A DNA stretch of 64,000 nucleotides from OLB4 sp002050165 (GCA_030263475.1 SZPC01000011.1:51595-115594), one strand, 5' to 3'; positions 28,416 to 37,946 are shown, numbered from the stretch's first letter. The notes: generated by a model from the sequence alone, not told the origin. A program made the numbers and translations.

Positions 28416-29540
28416 CTAACTATTTATTTTGTCCCGAAGCTCAGTCCATTTTTGTTTTAATAGAAAGAAAGAGAAGGTAAATAAGACAGCTGTTAAAGTA
28501 GACAAAATTACTATTATTGACCTCTTAGGTTTTGCTTTCTTGTCAGGTAGGCTCGGCGGATCAATAATTAAGAGAGTTGGTGTTTTTCTGTTTTCTTCTA
28601 TTTTTGCTTGTTCAAGTAAAGGTAATAAAAAAGCAAGTATTTTATTTTGAATTTCTAAATTTCTTGTTAACCTTAAATAATTCATTGCAACATCTGGAGC
28701 ACCTTTTAGGCCAAAATCTTCTGCACCATACTCGGTAGATTTAATTTCATTTAATTTTTGGTATAACGCTTCGATTTTCTTTTCCTGAGTAATAATTTCA
28801 GCTTCGCCTGGGCTTAAAAATTTCCTTAACACTTCTAATTTAACTTCTTCAGTCTTTATTTGAACTTCTAATTCAAGTTCAGCCTGAACGGTTGCTTTAA
28901 TCTGTAAATCTGGTGCTACTCCAAATATTTCTTGATAAAATTTTAAACTATCTTCTGCGTTTGTTAGGTTAACTTTGGCAAGATCATATCTGCTTTGGAT
29001 GAATTCTCTGTTGCTTTTTGCTTTGTTTACATTTAAGTCAATGTTAACAATATTTAACAGTTCTATTAAAAATTCATTCATCTCTTTCGCCTTTTCAGGG
29101 CTCTTATCGAAAACCGCGATATCCATCGTTCCAGCCATTTTATTTATCTCGACTTCAAGTATCTCTTCACGGAAAAATTTTATCGCATCGTCTAATTTTT
29201 CGTAATCATATTCTTCCATTAAATTAAAGCGGGTAATAGTTTGTTCGATTACTTTTCTACTGAACAAAATATTTTCGTACAGTGCCAATTCTTTTGCTGA
29301 AGCTCCACCTCCAATTCCACCCGATAAGTCTTCAAGACCCCCGATATCAGGTACTCCTTGCCCTAACAATGCTCCCAGACCGGTTGACTGTGAAGAAGAT
29401 TTAATAAGCGATGTAGACTTGAAGATTTCATCCATTACAAACAAAGTAACTATTACTGATAATATAATTGCAATAGTTGTGTTTATAATAAAAACTTTTT
29501 TATGCTGAACAAATAATTTTATAATATCTATGTAATTCAT
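28416..29540 (-). CDS. Wzz/Wzc-type polysaccharide co-polymerase without kinase domain
   Basis: A 374-residue chain-length determinant. One helix lies near residues 19-36 and one near 340-362. Between them are a long periplasmic part, a Gly-rich stretch (DLSGGIGGGASAKELALYEN) and coiled-coil-like helices. The proline-rich PPSLPDKKAKPKR just before the second helix is the classic Wzz motif. No Walker or tyrosine-rich C-terminal tail follows, so there is no built-in BY-kinase. It sits between the OPX gene and the Wzy-like gene, with gaps of 10 and 3 bp. Confidence 0.88.
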   Translation of the reverse strand: MNYIDIIKLFVQHKKVFIINTTIAIILSVIVTLFVMDEIFKSTSLIKSSSQSTGLGALLGQGVPDIGGLEDLSGGIGGGASAKELALYENILFSRKVIEQTITRFNLMEEYDYEKLDDAIKFFREEILEVEINKMAGTMDIAVFDKSPEKAKEMNEFLIELLNIVNIDLNVNKAKSNREFIQSRYDLAKVNLTNAEDSLKFYQEIFGVAPDLQIKATVQAELELEVQIKTEEVKLEVLRKFLSPGEAEIITQEKKIEALYQKLNEIKSTEYGAEDFGLKGAPDVAMNYLRLTRNLEIQNKILAFLLPLLEQAKIEENRKTPTLLIIDPPSLPDKKAKPKRSIIVILSTLTAVLFTFSFFLLKQKWTELRDKINS

Positions 29541-29550
29541 TTAGCCCTTC

Positions 29551-31272
29551 TTAATCCTTCTTAGTATTCACATAAATCAGAATCGCCGAAATTATACCGA
29601 CAATTGCAGCAGAGATCTGAGCCACGATAGTTATCCAATCTTTAAATTCAATTTTGGATTCACGCGGGACGTAAATAAAATCTCCGGATCGTAATTCGAC
29701 TTCACCTGGTTCATACCACCCCCGTGAATTAAATTTTATAATTCTTGTGTTTCCTTCATCAGCCGCAAGCGAATACCCGCCTGCCCGCTCTATATAGTAA
29801 TCTACGTCTTCACCGGGTTTGTACGGTATATAACCTTCCGCCTGTACCTGCCCGTAAACGTAAACAATATTTTTATTGTCATTGATGTAAATAATGTCCT
29901 TATCTTCAAGGATTACATTTTGTGTCTGATCGTTTTCCTTAAAGAGTTTTTCATAATCAACTATAACCCTGTTCCTTCGTGCGAGGAAATCCGACCAGAA
30001 GTTGTCTTTATCTTTTTCCGAAACTATGACATCATTAGCCCGTTGGTTAATCAAAATCTGCGCAGTATCATTTTCAGTATAATCCAAATCGTAATCTCTG
30101 AATAAAATAGAAAGCGGCAAGTAGGCATTTTCAGTCAACCCACCTGCCATTTCAATTACGTCTTTAATCCTTGTAGTTTTAAATGAAATCGGATAATACC
30201 CCGGCCTTTGCACTTCACCCAGTACAAGTACGGTAACTTTCTTTTTGTAATCTGATTTAAACTTAACAAAAGCCCTGTCGTAAGGTTTGATTTCAAAATC
30301 TTTATCCCGCTCATACGAAAGTTCAAATATTTCAAAATCCTTTGCTTCGCCGTAAGGCCTGTAGAGAAGGATACTGTCAGATTCAGCGTGCATGTCAAAT
30401 CCTCTGCCAAGTCCAATTAATGTTTCAAGGTTATCACCAGGGGCCCATTCATAAGTTCCGCCAAGCTGAACAGCGCCGGTAACAGTTATATAATTATTTT
30501 GTAAAAGGACATTTGGAATTTTTATCATATCACCATCGAGCAATGTAGGATTATATTTATCGTCGTTTGTCATGTAATACTTATATATGTCAACATTTCT
30601 TCGTGTGCCATTATCTCTAATCAGTTCGATGTTTCGAAGTGATGGTTGTGTAATAAAGTGTTCACGGTCATTATCGGATTTATAAATGAATCTGGATACA
30701 TTGGTTGTATCGTAAAATATCCGTTTCACAAGGTCTGAAATCCTCATTGTAGATGTTGCTTCGAAACTTCCTTGAGTTAATCCTGATACTTTTACAATAA
30801 ACGTCCTGGGCATTGTAAGTGTAAAGCTGACGTCGCTTGAATAGTACCTTTTTTTCACTGTGGCGATAACCCGTGAACGGGCTTCAGCTAATGTCAAGTC
30901 TGAAACCATAACTTCACCGACGGTCGGAATTATAACAGTTCCCTCAGGTGAAACGTACAATGGTACTTGCTGATTGATAAATCCATATACCCCTAAAGTG
31001 AATAGATCGTTCGGACCAACAATATATTTCTCGGGATTTATTTTCCCCTCGAGAGGAATAACATTTGAGTGAACATTAGCATCTGTAAGTGAGCCGAACA
31101 GTGAAGGTGCGTCTGCATTGATTTTCGAACCTGAAAAGTCAGGTGAACCATATCCAAACATTGATTCAAAAGAATCGTCATTATCTGTTTTCTTTACCTG
31201 CGCATCTGCATTCGATATGTTAATCAATCCGAATAATGCAAGAGCTAACAGTAAATATATAAATGATTTCAT
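29551..31272 (-). CDS. Polysaccharide export outer-membrane protein (Wza/OPX family) with SLBB repeats
   Basis: A 573-residue exported protein. The signal peptide is MKSFIYLLLALALFGLI with cleavage near ADAQ. There is no lipobox cysteine, unlike E. coli Wza. The poly-export domain (NPEKYIVGPNDLFTLGVYG) is followed by about four SLBB-type repeats, marked by VKVSGLTQGS, VTGAVQLGGTY, VLGEVQRPGYYPI and VYGQVQAEGYIPY. The C-terminus is a hydrophobic helix (IVAQISAAIVGIISAILIY) with a short KKD tail. It would form the export channel with the Wzz-like partner, whose gene starts 10 bp downstream. Confidence 0.9.
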   Translation of the reverse strand: MKSFIYLLLALALFGLINISNADAQVKKTDNDDSFESMFGYGSPDFSGSKINADAPSLFGSLTDANVHSNVIPLEGKINPEKYIVGPNDLFTLGVYGFINQQVPLYVSPEGTVIIPTVGEVMVSDLTLAEARSRVIATVKKRYYSSDVSFTLTMPRTFIVKVSGLTQGSFEATSTMRISDLVKRIFYDTTNVSRFIYKSDNDREHFITQPSLRNIELIRDNGTRRNVDIYKYYMTNDDKYNPTLLDGDMIKIPNVLLQNNYITVTGAVQLGGTYEWAPGDNLETLIGLGRGFDMHAESDSILLYRPYGEAKDFEIFELSYERDKDFEIKPYDRAFVKFKSDYKKKVTVLVLGEVQRPGYYPISFKTTRIKDVIEMAGGLTENAYLPLSILFRDYDLDYTENDTAQILINQRANDVIVSEKDKDNFWSDFLARRNRVIVDYEKLFKENDQTQNVILEDKDIIYINDNKNIVYVYGQVQAEGYIPYKPGEDVDYYIERAGGYSLAADEGNTRIIKFNSRGWYEPGEVELRSGDFIYVPRESKIEFKDWITIVAQISAAIVGIISAILIYVNTKKD

Positions 31273-31282
31273 CCTTTAAACT

Positions 31283-32695
31283 CTATAAATTAAATTGTCC
31301 TATTGTTTCAGACAGCACGCTTTCAACTTCATCTTTACCGTTCGTCTCACAATATATTCTCAGAAGCGGTTCTGTTCCCGAAGCTCTTATAAGAATCCAT
31401 CCGTTATCAAAAGTGAATTTAAATCCATCGAGATTATCTATGTCAATAATTGTTTTCCCGCCAATTGTATCACCGGGGGACAAACCTTTGCACTTTTCAA
31501 GTGATTTCAGTTTTAAGTCCTCTGTTGTGTGTACATCATTTCTTTTATAGAAGTAATCGCCGAACTCATCGCTTAGTTCTTTTTTAAGTTGTGAGATACT
31601 TTTCCCGGTTGTGGCGAGCATTTCAAGATAGAGCAATCCATTGTAAACACCGTCACGTTCGGGTAGGTGTCCTTTGATACCGATTCCACCTGATTCCTCA
31701 GCGCCTATTAAAACGTCGTCTTCAATCATGACCTTTGAAATGTGTTTAAAGCCAATCGGAACTGTAATTAATTGGATATCGTGTTTTTTACAATACCTGT
31801 TTATGATTTCACTTGTTGAGAATCCACGAACTACTTTTCCTCTCATACCCTTCACTTCATACAAATATTTAAGTAACAGCGCGAATGTTTTTTGTGCATC
31901 AAGAAAATCTCCGTGTTCGTCAATAATTGCAATCCTGTCGGAATCTCCGTCTGTTACAAGTCCGATGTCGAAACTTCCATTTCTGATAATACTCTTTATT
32001 TCGGATAAATTTTTATCAACGGGTTCAGGTGCTCCACCGCCAAAGCCGGGATTCAGCTCTGCGTGTAATTCATTGACGTCGGGTAAGATTTCTTTTACAA
32101 CACCCTGTCCAGTTCCGTACATACAATCGTAAATAACTTTTAATCCTGAAGCGTTAATCTTATCAATGTCAATGCTCTTCATTAAGTAATTAATATAAAA
32201 CTGTCTGCCGGAAAAGTATTCTATAGTTCCGGATTTTTGAAGTTCATCAAATTTTTTATCTGTTGAAACACTTCGGATATCCGGGAGGAAAGATTCAACT
32301 TTTGCAATTTCATCTGTGCTCATAGAGCCACCGAACTCGTCCTTTAGTTTGAATCCATTGTATTTATATGGATTGTGTGAAGCAGTTATCATCACACCGA
32401 GAGCTAGGTTGTTATTCCGTGAGATAAGAGAAACGGCAGGGGTTGTAACGAAACTATCAGTTAGGAAGACTTTAATTCCTTCATCCGCGAATACTTCTGC
32501 GGCGGCAAGCGCAAAATCACCTGAAAGGAATCTCGTATCGTAACCGATAATAATGCCGTTTTTTATTTTCGGATGGTTGATGAAATTTTTAGCAGTGGCT
32601 AACGATACTCTACGGAGATTTTCAAATGTATAAGTGTCTGCGATTATTGCACGCCAACCGTCAGTGCCGAATTTCACCGGTTCTTTTTCAGACAT
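31283..32695 (-). CDS. Phosphoglucomutase/phosphomannomutase family enzyme
   Basis: A 470-residue alpha-D-phosphohexomutase. FGTDGWR is at the N-terminus and the catalytic phosphoserine loop is TASHNP. The metal site is DGDSDR, the sugar-binding loop is GAEESGGIG, and the phosphate-binding site is RASGTEP. The enzyme interconverts hexose 1- and 6-phosphates (glucose or mannose), feeding nucleotide-sugar synthesis for the downstream polysaccharide genes. A 132-bp gap upstream holds a candidate promoter, so this may be the first gene of the main export operon. Confidence 0.93.
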   Translation of the reverse strand: MSEKEPVKFGTDGWRAIIADTYTFENLRRVSLATAKNFINHPKIKNGIIIGYDTRFLSGDFALAAAEVFADEGIKVFLTDSFVTTPAVSLISRNNNLALGVMITASHNPYKYNGFKLKDEFGGSMSTDEIAKVESFLPDIRSVSTDKKFDELQKSGTIEYFSGRQFYINYLMKSIDIDKINASGLKVIYDCMYGTGQGVVKEILPDVNELHAELNPGFGGGAPEPVDKNLSEIKSIIRNGSFDIGLVTDGDSDRIAIIDEHGDFLDAQKTFALLLKYLYEVKGMRGKVVRGFSTSEIINRYCKKHDIQLITVPIGFKHISKVMIEDDVLIGAEESGGIGIKGHLPERDGVYNGLLYLEMLATTGKSISQLKKELSDEFGDYFYKRNDVHTTEDLKLKSLEKCKGLSPGDTIGGKTIIDIDNLDGFKFTFDNGWILIRASGTEPLLRIYCETNGKDEVESVLSETIGQFNL

Positions 32696-32789
32696 AATAA
32701 TTATATTGGATTAATTGATTCTTTCAAACAGAAATGAAATTACTAAACAGTAGTAAAGGCCAGTGGCAAATTGATTTTGTTTTAAGTAC

Positions 32790-32820
32790 ACAAATTATAT
32801 TTATCGATTATATACTTCAA
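32790..32820 (-). promoter_or_regulatory. Candidate promoter for the phosphohexomutase/export operon
   Basis: On the minus strand TTG (32818-32820) is followed after 20 bp by TAATTTGT (32790-32797). The spacing equals that of the two better matches in this window, but the -7 box is one base off the TAnnTTTG form. It would leave an untranslated leader of about 88 nt. Confidence 0.3.
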
Positions 32821-32828
32821 GTTATTTA

Positions 32829-33806
32829 TCAAACCTTGTTTACGTTCAGCTCGGAAATATTTTTGTTAGAATACCTTTGATAGAAATATACGGAAACAAT
32901 TCCGATGAACACACCAAACCACAAGGTAGCGAGCCGGATTATTATCGTTGATGCGACGGAAATATTTTTGGGAATTTTCAGAAGTTGCAATAAGCCCGTG
33001 AGCGACGCTTCAGTCAATCCAAGTCCACCAGGCAACATCGCAATTGCGCCGACAAGCGTTGCAAATCCATATATGAAGGTCGCCGTCAAGACCGTAACAG
33101 AATGCTCAACATCAACGGAAAATTCATTTAGTACAATATAAAAACCAAAGCATTCCATGAACCAACCAATAATACTAAGCGTAAGTGCAATCAAGAGTGG
33201 TTTAAGTCTTATCATTTGATATACACTTTCGTATGCGTTGTGGAAGTGGTGAATTCTCTTTTTGAGGAACGAAATTTTTTCAAAGAGTGAAATAATAAAA
33301 AACGAAGCTTTTCGTGAGCTAAGCATAATTGTAAATCCGAGAAAACAAATTCCGATTAAAATTATTATCTCTTTACCGTAATCGAATACAAATGCACCGA
33401 CAAGACAAAGAAGAATCATCGAAATGAAATCAGTTAATCTCTCCGCAAGAATTATAGGTGCAGACTTAGAGACGGGTGTACCAGTTTCTTCTTTTATTAA
33501 ATAAGATTTTAGTATCTCACCAAGCTTACCGGGTGTAACGCTCATTACAAACGAAGACAGGAAAATCAGAAAAGAAAGTTTTGGACTGACATCAATACCA
33601 ATCAGTTTACGGTAATATTCCCACTTAAAAAATCTGAATATGTAATTTCCAAATGAAAGTGTAAGTATTATCGGAAAGTAGTACCAGTTAAAGCGCACCA
33701 ATGCTGAGACGAGGTTATCAAAATCCGCATATATACTAAAACCGAGAAAGATTAATGCGCCTATTGCCGCTGAAAGTAGTATTTTCTTTTTATATTTTGA
33801 AAACAA
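32829..33806 (-). CDS. UPF0104/lysylphosphatidylglycerol-synthase-type membrane protein (flippase-like domain)
   Basis: A 325-residue integral membrane protein with about eight helices. Recognisable family segments are SVTPGKLGEILKSYLI, LAERLTDFISMI, and the late AMLPGGLGLTEASLTGLL. This AglD/MprF-type membrane domain is found alone in many bacteria and is linked to lipid or polyprenyl-linked substrate handling. Its exact role here is unknown. The start is TTG, 1 bp after maf. Confidence 0.85.
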   Translation of the reverse strand: MFSKYKKKILLSAAIGALIFLGFSIYADFDNLVSALVRFNWYYFPIILTLSFGNYIFRFFKWEYYRKLIGIDVSPKLSFLIFLSSFVMSVTPGKLGEILKSYLIKEETGTPVSKSAPIILAERLTDFISMILLCLVGAFVFDYGKEIIILIGICFLGFTIMLSSRKASFFIISLFEKISFLKKRIHHFHNAYESVYQMIRLKPLLIALTLSIIGWFMECFGFYIVLNEFSVDVEHSVTVLTATFIYGFATLVGAIAMLPGGLGLTEASLTGLLQLLKIPKNISVASTIIIRLATLWFGVFIGIVSVYFYQRYSNKNISELNVNKV

Positions 33807-33807
33807 T

Positions 33808-34398
33808 TTAACTGGTGAGCTTCATTAAGTTCATATATACTTTTTGTAGCGGTAATCCTACTACATTATAGAAATCACCATTAATCTTTTCAATAAAGAA
33901 ACATCCGAAATCATCCTGAATTCCATAAGCTCCGGCTTTATCGAAGGGTTTATGGTATTTTAAATAGTAATTAATCTCTCTTTCTGTCAAATCTCTGAAG
34001 TGAACTGAAGTTTTTTCGTAATTAAAAATTTCATCTCCAGATTTAGTGTCAATTAAATTGAATCCTGTATAGACGTGATGCTTTCTGCCACTTAGCGACA
34101 ATAAAATTTTTTTTGCATGAATATAATTTTCCGGTTTGTAAATTATTTTACCGTCAAGCACAACAACGGTGTCAGCTCCTATAACAATCTCACCATTTGC
34201 ACCGAACGCTACGTTCCTTGACTTTGCAAGAGAATTGAATCTTATAACATCAAGCGGTCGCATATCTTCCCCTTCAAGTTCTTCTATATCGCTTGGAATG
34301 ACACGAAAATCCAAACCTATTTTTTGAAGAAGATTTATCCGTCGCTCCGATTTGGATGCAAGAATGTATTTCCTTTTGTATATAATAGAGGGATTCAA
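33808..34398 (-). CDS. maf: Maf-like nucleoside triphosphate pyrophosphatase
   Basis: A 196-residue house-cleaning enzyme hydrolysing non-canonical or dTTP/UTP-type nucleotides to monophosphates. The family blocks are ILASKSERR near the start, IGADTVV, and KPFDKAGAYGIQDD. The start is TTG at 34398, since no ATG occurs near the conserved N-terminus. On the minus strand, TATATTTTG at 34404-34412 ends 5 nt before this TTG. It is the first gene of the long minus-strand block. Confidence 0.92.
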   Translation of the reverse strand: MNPSIIYKRKYILASKSERRINLLQKIGLDFRVIPSDIEELEGEDMRPLDVIRFNSLAKSRNVAFGANGEIVIGADTVVVLDGKIIYKPENYIHAKKILLSLSGRKHHVYTGFNLIDTKSGDEIFNYEKTSVHFRDLTEREINYYLKYHKPFDKAGAYGIQDDFGCFFIEKINGDFYNVVGLPLQKVYMNLMKLTS

Positions 34399-34895
34399 GT
34401 CGGCAAAATATAAATAGAGTTCGGGTAATACAATTCATTAAGTGATATAAGATTTAATCAAGGTGTAAAATGTCTGAATGCATAAAATATTTTGAGGTTA
34501 ACAATTTTCGGTTACTTCGATTTAGAAATTTCAATTAGAAATAATTTAAACAAATCACCATACCTCAGGTGAACAACATTTCCCTGAATCGGTCTATCCC
34601 ATTTAATTTTTTTAAGCCCATTTTACATATTATATGTAGCAAGGATTTCGCTAAATTCTTTCAGAAACCAAGCTTCGAAAATATGCCCTTCAAAGTATGC
34701 AAAGGTAATATATTGTATATAAAAAAGGGTGTCATAAGTGACCCACTGGTATAAAAAAATCAGGATAATATTTTTTAAAGCAAAATAAATCCATTAGCAT
34801 TTAGTTTGAAAATATTTTAAGTTTGTATTAATCCTAGAACGATTAATTCTTACTCCAAAGGATAATTTATTAATTAACTTTATAAAGGAGGGATT
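34399..34895. other. 497-bp intergenic region, no gene recognised
   Basis: The region lies between the divergent maf and T9SS-cargo genes. It is AT-rich. A short open frame at 34569-34754 has no family resemblance and no ribosome binding site. TAAGTTTG at 34818-34825 matches the TAnnTTTG -7 box on the plus strand but lacks a TTG at the right distance, leaving about 60 nt of leader before the cargo gene. No RNA gene or repeat was recognised. Confidence 0.6.
34884..34892 (+). promoter_or_regulatory. Strong Shine-Dalgarno site of the T9SS-cargo gene
   Basis: AAAGGAGGG ends 3 nt before the ATG at 34896. It is one of the few near-perfect Shine-Dalgarno sequences in the window, where most coupled genes have none. 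It suggests high translation of this stand-alone secreted protein. Confidence 0.7.
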
Positions 34896-37844
34896 ATGAA
34901 GTACATCGTTTATTTTTTGTTTCCATTTCTCATTATAATTGCCTTATTAATTTTCTTTAACTCTCCATTTGAAGCACCGGTTGAGCCTGAGAATCAATCA
35001 ACCCAGCAAAAACCACCTAAACCCAAAAAGGGAACTCAGGGGAACACTGATAATCCTTTCGCCGCAGCTGAATACCGTTATCAGATGATATCCACAACCA
35101 CGAAGACGAGGGATAAATTCATTGACTTGATTGGATACAGATTGGATGCTGTGGAATACACTAAAGAAAATTTAATGCCTGCCGGGACTGATTTTGGTGA
35201 ATCAATTTCGTGGGTCGCAAAAGGACCTGGGAATGTCGGCGGCAGGATAAGGTCTATTATTATTCATCCCACTGTAACTTCCCGGATACTCATTGGAGCG
35301 GTAAGCGGTGGTGTATGGAAAACCACTGATGGCGGCGCATCTTGGGATTCAAAATTAGATGCATTTGATCCGATTGCAATCGGGTCTATGGTAATTGACC
35401 CTACTGACCCGGATATTGTTTATGCCGGAACAGGCGAAGGCTGGGGAAATGGTGACGCAGTTTACGGAGGAGGTATTTACAAATCAACAAATTTCGGAGA
35501 CACATGGACACTTTTGTCAAGCACTACATCTTCCTCTTTTAGAAATGTTTTAAAGATGGCTGCTGATGTTTCAGGAAATATCTATGCCGCAACCAAGAAT
35601 GTTACAACTAAACAAGGTGGCGGGGAATATACTTTAGCCGGTGGATTGTTTAAGTCAACGGATGACGGCGGAACCTGGTCGAAAATAAGTTCAACTGATT
35701 TCAGCCATAATTATTTTAATCCTACAGATGTACTTCCATATACAGCGTCGGAGATTCTTTATGCAGTAAACAATAATGGAGGAACTTATGGTGGAATATA
35801 CAGAACTACCGACGGAGGTACTACTTGGTCTAAAGTGACTTCCGGTTTGCCGTCATCTGGTTACCGTAGAATTACACTTGCGCAAGACCCATCCCATAAT
35901 GATACGGTTTACGCAGTTTTTGAATCTACCGATAAAACACCTGCAGGTGATGCAGGTTTAAAAGGAATTTACAAGTCAACCAATAGAGGTGTTAGCTGGA
36001 GTTCGGTTACTGATCCACCAAAAATTTCATCAACCGGAAGTTTGTCATATCTTGGAACACAAGGATGGTACGATAATATCATGGCGGTCGATCCTTTTGA
36101 CCCGGATAACTTATTCGTTGGCGGAGTTGATATGATGAAATCTACAAATGGTGGTTCAAACTGGTCGCAGTTGACGTACTGGCATAGTTATTATGGTACA
36201 CCTGTTGTCCATGCCGATCATCACTTTATTGCCTTTGATCCTGTAACATCAGGAACAGTTTATTCCGGCAACGACGGTGGAATCTACAAATCAACTAATT
36301 CGGGTGTAAACTGGACATCACTTAATACAGGTTTAGAGATAACGCAGTTTTACAGTGGAGCTATTTCCTCGACAGGGTCAACAGTGTACGGCGGGACACA
36401 GGACAACGGTCATTTGAAGTTCACATCCGGAACGGACTGGGATGAAGTTTTCGGTGGTGATGGCGGATATTCAGCGGTTGACCAGACAGACGCTTCGGTT
36501 GCTTATGAAGAATATGTGTACCTTGAGATTGCCAAAACGACGAATGGAGGCTCGAATTGGATTACCAGTATTACAGGTTTAACCGATGCAACCGATCCAT
36601 CGAAATGTCTGTTCATTGCTCCGTTTTCCATGAACCCGGATAATTCCGATGTTCTGGTTGCAGGATCCGATAACGTATGGATTACTTCCAACGGAGCAAC
36701 AAGCTGGAATGCATCAAGTGGAACGTTATCATCCGGAGAATTTGTAAGTGCAGTTACTGTAGTGAAACCTACTGCAAATTTCATGGGATTTGCCGGGACT
36801 ACGGACGGTAAAATTTTTAAGTGTTCATCGCTTGACCCCGCAGTTGGAATTGACACCTGGACTGATATTTCACCTGTCGGCCATAATGGTGCCTGGGTAA
36901 GGAGAATTGTCACCAAACCATCAAACGACGATACGCTCATTGCCTGTTATTCAGGTTATAATATTACTCCGCCTCTCATGTCGAAGCACGTTTGGCTCTC
37001 CACGAACGAGGGATCATCGTGGACAGATATATCCGGTGACTTACCGAATGTTCCGGTTCACTCTGCGGTGTTTGATCCGGTGTTATCCTCTACATTTTAT
37101 ATCAGCACAGAAACCGGAGTTTACAGGACTACAAACGCAGGTTTAAACTGGACTACCTTTTCTTCAGGAATGCCTACATTTGTACCTGTTGATGAGCTGG
37201 TCATTCAAAGCGGAACGATGAAACTTCTGGCTTTTACTCACGGCAGGAGCGTGTTTGAAACAGATTCTCCGTTGCCGGTGGATCTAATTGCTTTCAGTTC
37301 AAGCGTTGATGGCAATGATGTTTTACTTAACTGGACTACAGGTTGGGAACAAAACAACCTTAGATTTGATATTCAGCGAAGAAAATACGCGGAAGGTAAA
37401 GATTGGATTACCGTTGGAAGCGTTGAAGGGAGTGGTACTGTATTTGAACAACGGCAGTATAGTTTTAACGACCTGAACTTGCAAACCGGAAAATATGAAT
37501 ACCGGCTGATACAGATTGATAACAATGGCAATTCAAGCGCTGATCACGAGCTGCAAAATGTGGTGGAAATTGGTGTCCCGGAAAGTTATGCTTTATCTCA
37601 AAACTATCCCAACCCATTCAACCCCGTTACAAAGATTGATTTTAGTTTACCTGTATCAGGTATAACAAAACTTCTCGTGTTTGATATTACAGGTAGGCTG
37701 GTCGCTACTATTGTTAATGAACAGCTTGAGCCGGGATTCTATTCTTATGCTTTTGATGCAAAGGGTATTTCTTCCGGTGTTTATTTCTACAGGATAGAAT
37801 CGGGTAAATTCATTGAAGCCAAGCGTATGCTCTTAATAAAATAA
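34896..37844 (+). CDS. Secreted Asp-box (BNR/sortilin-like) repeat protein with type IX sorting domain
   Basis: A 982-residue exported protein. An N-terminal hydrophobic segment (YIVYFLFPFLIIIALLIFF) is followed by a Pro/Gln/Lys-rich linker. Residues about 110-790 contain 11 Asp-box motifs of the form S/T-x-D/N-x-G-x-x-W, for example TTDGGASW, STDDGGTW, STNGGSNW and TTNAGLNW, indicating one or two beta-propellers. A small beta domain follows (DLIAFSSSVDGNDVLLNW). The last 87 residues (896-982) are a T9SS type A sorting domain with NYPNPFNPVTKI, GITKLLVFDITGRLV and SSGVYFYRI. No catalytic residues are evident. A binding or surface-adhesion role is possible but not shown. Confidence 0.92.
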   Translation: MKYIVYFLFPFLIIIALLIFFNSPFEAPVEPENQSTQQKPPKPKKGTQGNTDNPFAAAEYRYQMISTTTKTRDKFIDLIGYRLDAVEYTKENLMPAGTDFGESISWVAKGPGNVGGRIRSIIIHPTVTSRILIGAVSGGVWKTTDGGASWDSKLDAFDPIAIGSMVIDPTDPDIVYAGTGEGWGNGDAVYGGGIYKSTNFGDTWTLLSSTTSSSFRNVLKMAADVSGNIYAATKNVTTKQGGGEYTLAGGLFKSTDDGGTWSKISSTDFSHNYFNPTDVLPYTASEILYAVNNNGGTYGGIYRTTDGGTTWSKVTSGLPSSGYRRITLAQDPSHNDTVYAVFESTDKTPAGDAGLKGIYKSTNRGVSWSSVTDPPKISSTGSLSYLGTQGWYDNIMAVDPFDPDNLFVGGVDMMKSTNGGSNWSQLTYWHSYYGTPVVHADHHFIAFDPVTSGTVYSGNDGGIYKSTNSGVNWTSLNTGLEITQFYSGAISSTGSTVYGGTQDNGHLKFTSGTDWDEVFGGDGGYSAVDQTDASVAYEEYVYLEIAKTTNGGSNWITSITGLTDATDPSKCLFIAPFSMNPDNSDVLVAGSDNVWITSNGATSWNASSGTLSSGEFVSAVTVVKPTANFMGFAGTTDGKIFKCSSLDPAVGIDTWTDISPVGHNGAWVRRIVTKPSNDDTLIACYSGYNITPPLMSKHVWLSTNEGSSWTDISGDLPNVPVHSAVFDPVLSSTFYISTETGVYRTTNAGLNWTTFSSGMPTFVPVDELVIQSGTMKLLAFTHGRSVFETDSPLPVDLIAFSSSVDGNDVLLNWTTGWEQNNLRFDIQRRKYAEGKDWITVGSVEGSGTVFEQRQYSFNDLNLQTGKYEYRLIQIDNNGNSSADHELQNVVEIGVPESYALSQNYPNPFNPVTKIDFSLPVSGITKLLVFDITGRLVATIVNEQLEPGFYSYAFDAKGISSGVYFYRIESGKFIEAKRMLLIK

Positions 37845-37903
37845 CCGGAGTTTAACTTAAGAAAATTTTATTGTAAGTTAAATCTGCAACCGGCTTAAAA
37901 ATT

Positions 37904-37937
37904 AAAAAGGCAGTGAATATTATCACTGCCTTTTTTT
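37904..37937. terminator. Bidirectional terminator shared by the T9SS-cargo gene and tRNA-Glu
   Basis: AAAAAGGCAGTGA at 37904-37916 pairs perfectly (13 bp) with TCACTGCCTTTTT at 37923-37935 around a 6-nt loop. T-runs occur on both strands, so it can end transcription from the plus-strand CDS and from the minus-strand tRNA gene that starts 10 bp away. Confidence 0.92.
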
Positions 37938-37946
37938 AATTGTCAG

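Noticed and set aside
31674..32132. Plus-strand open frame of 152 codons opposite the phosphohexomutase gene
   Set aside because: It lies fully antisense to a clear enzyme, is rich in Ser, Pro and Ile as expected for a shadow frame, and lacks a start signal.
32765..32785. Sigma-54-like TGGCA...TTG site upstream of the phosphohexomutase
   Set aside because: The -12 element lacks the GC of the TTGC consensus, the strand is wrong for the downstream gene, and the -33/-7 candidate next to it is better.
34569..34754. Short plus-strand open frame (61 codons) in the intergenic region
   Set aside because: No ribosome binding site, no family-like pattern, and an amino-acid mix expected from random AT-rich DNA.
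36503..36940. Minus-strand open frame of 145 codons inside the Asp-box protein gene
   Set aside because: It mirrors repetitive coding sequence of the plus strand. No family resemblance.
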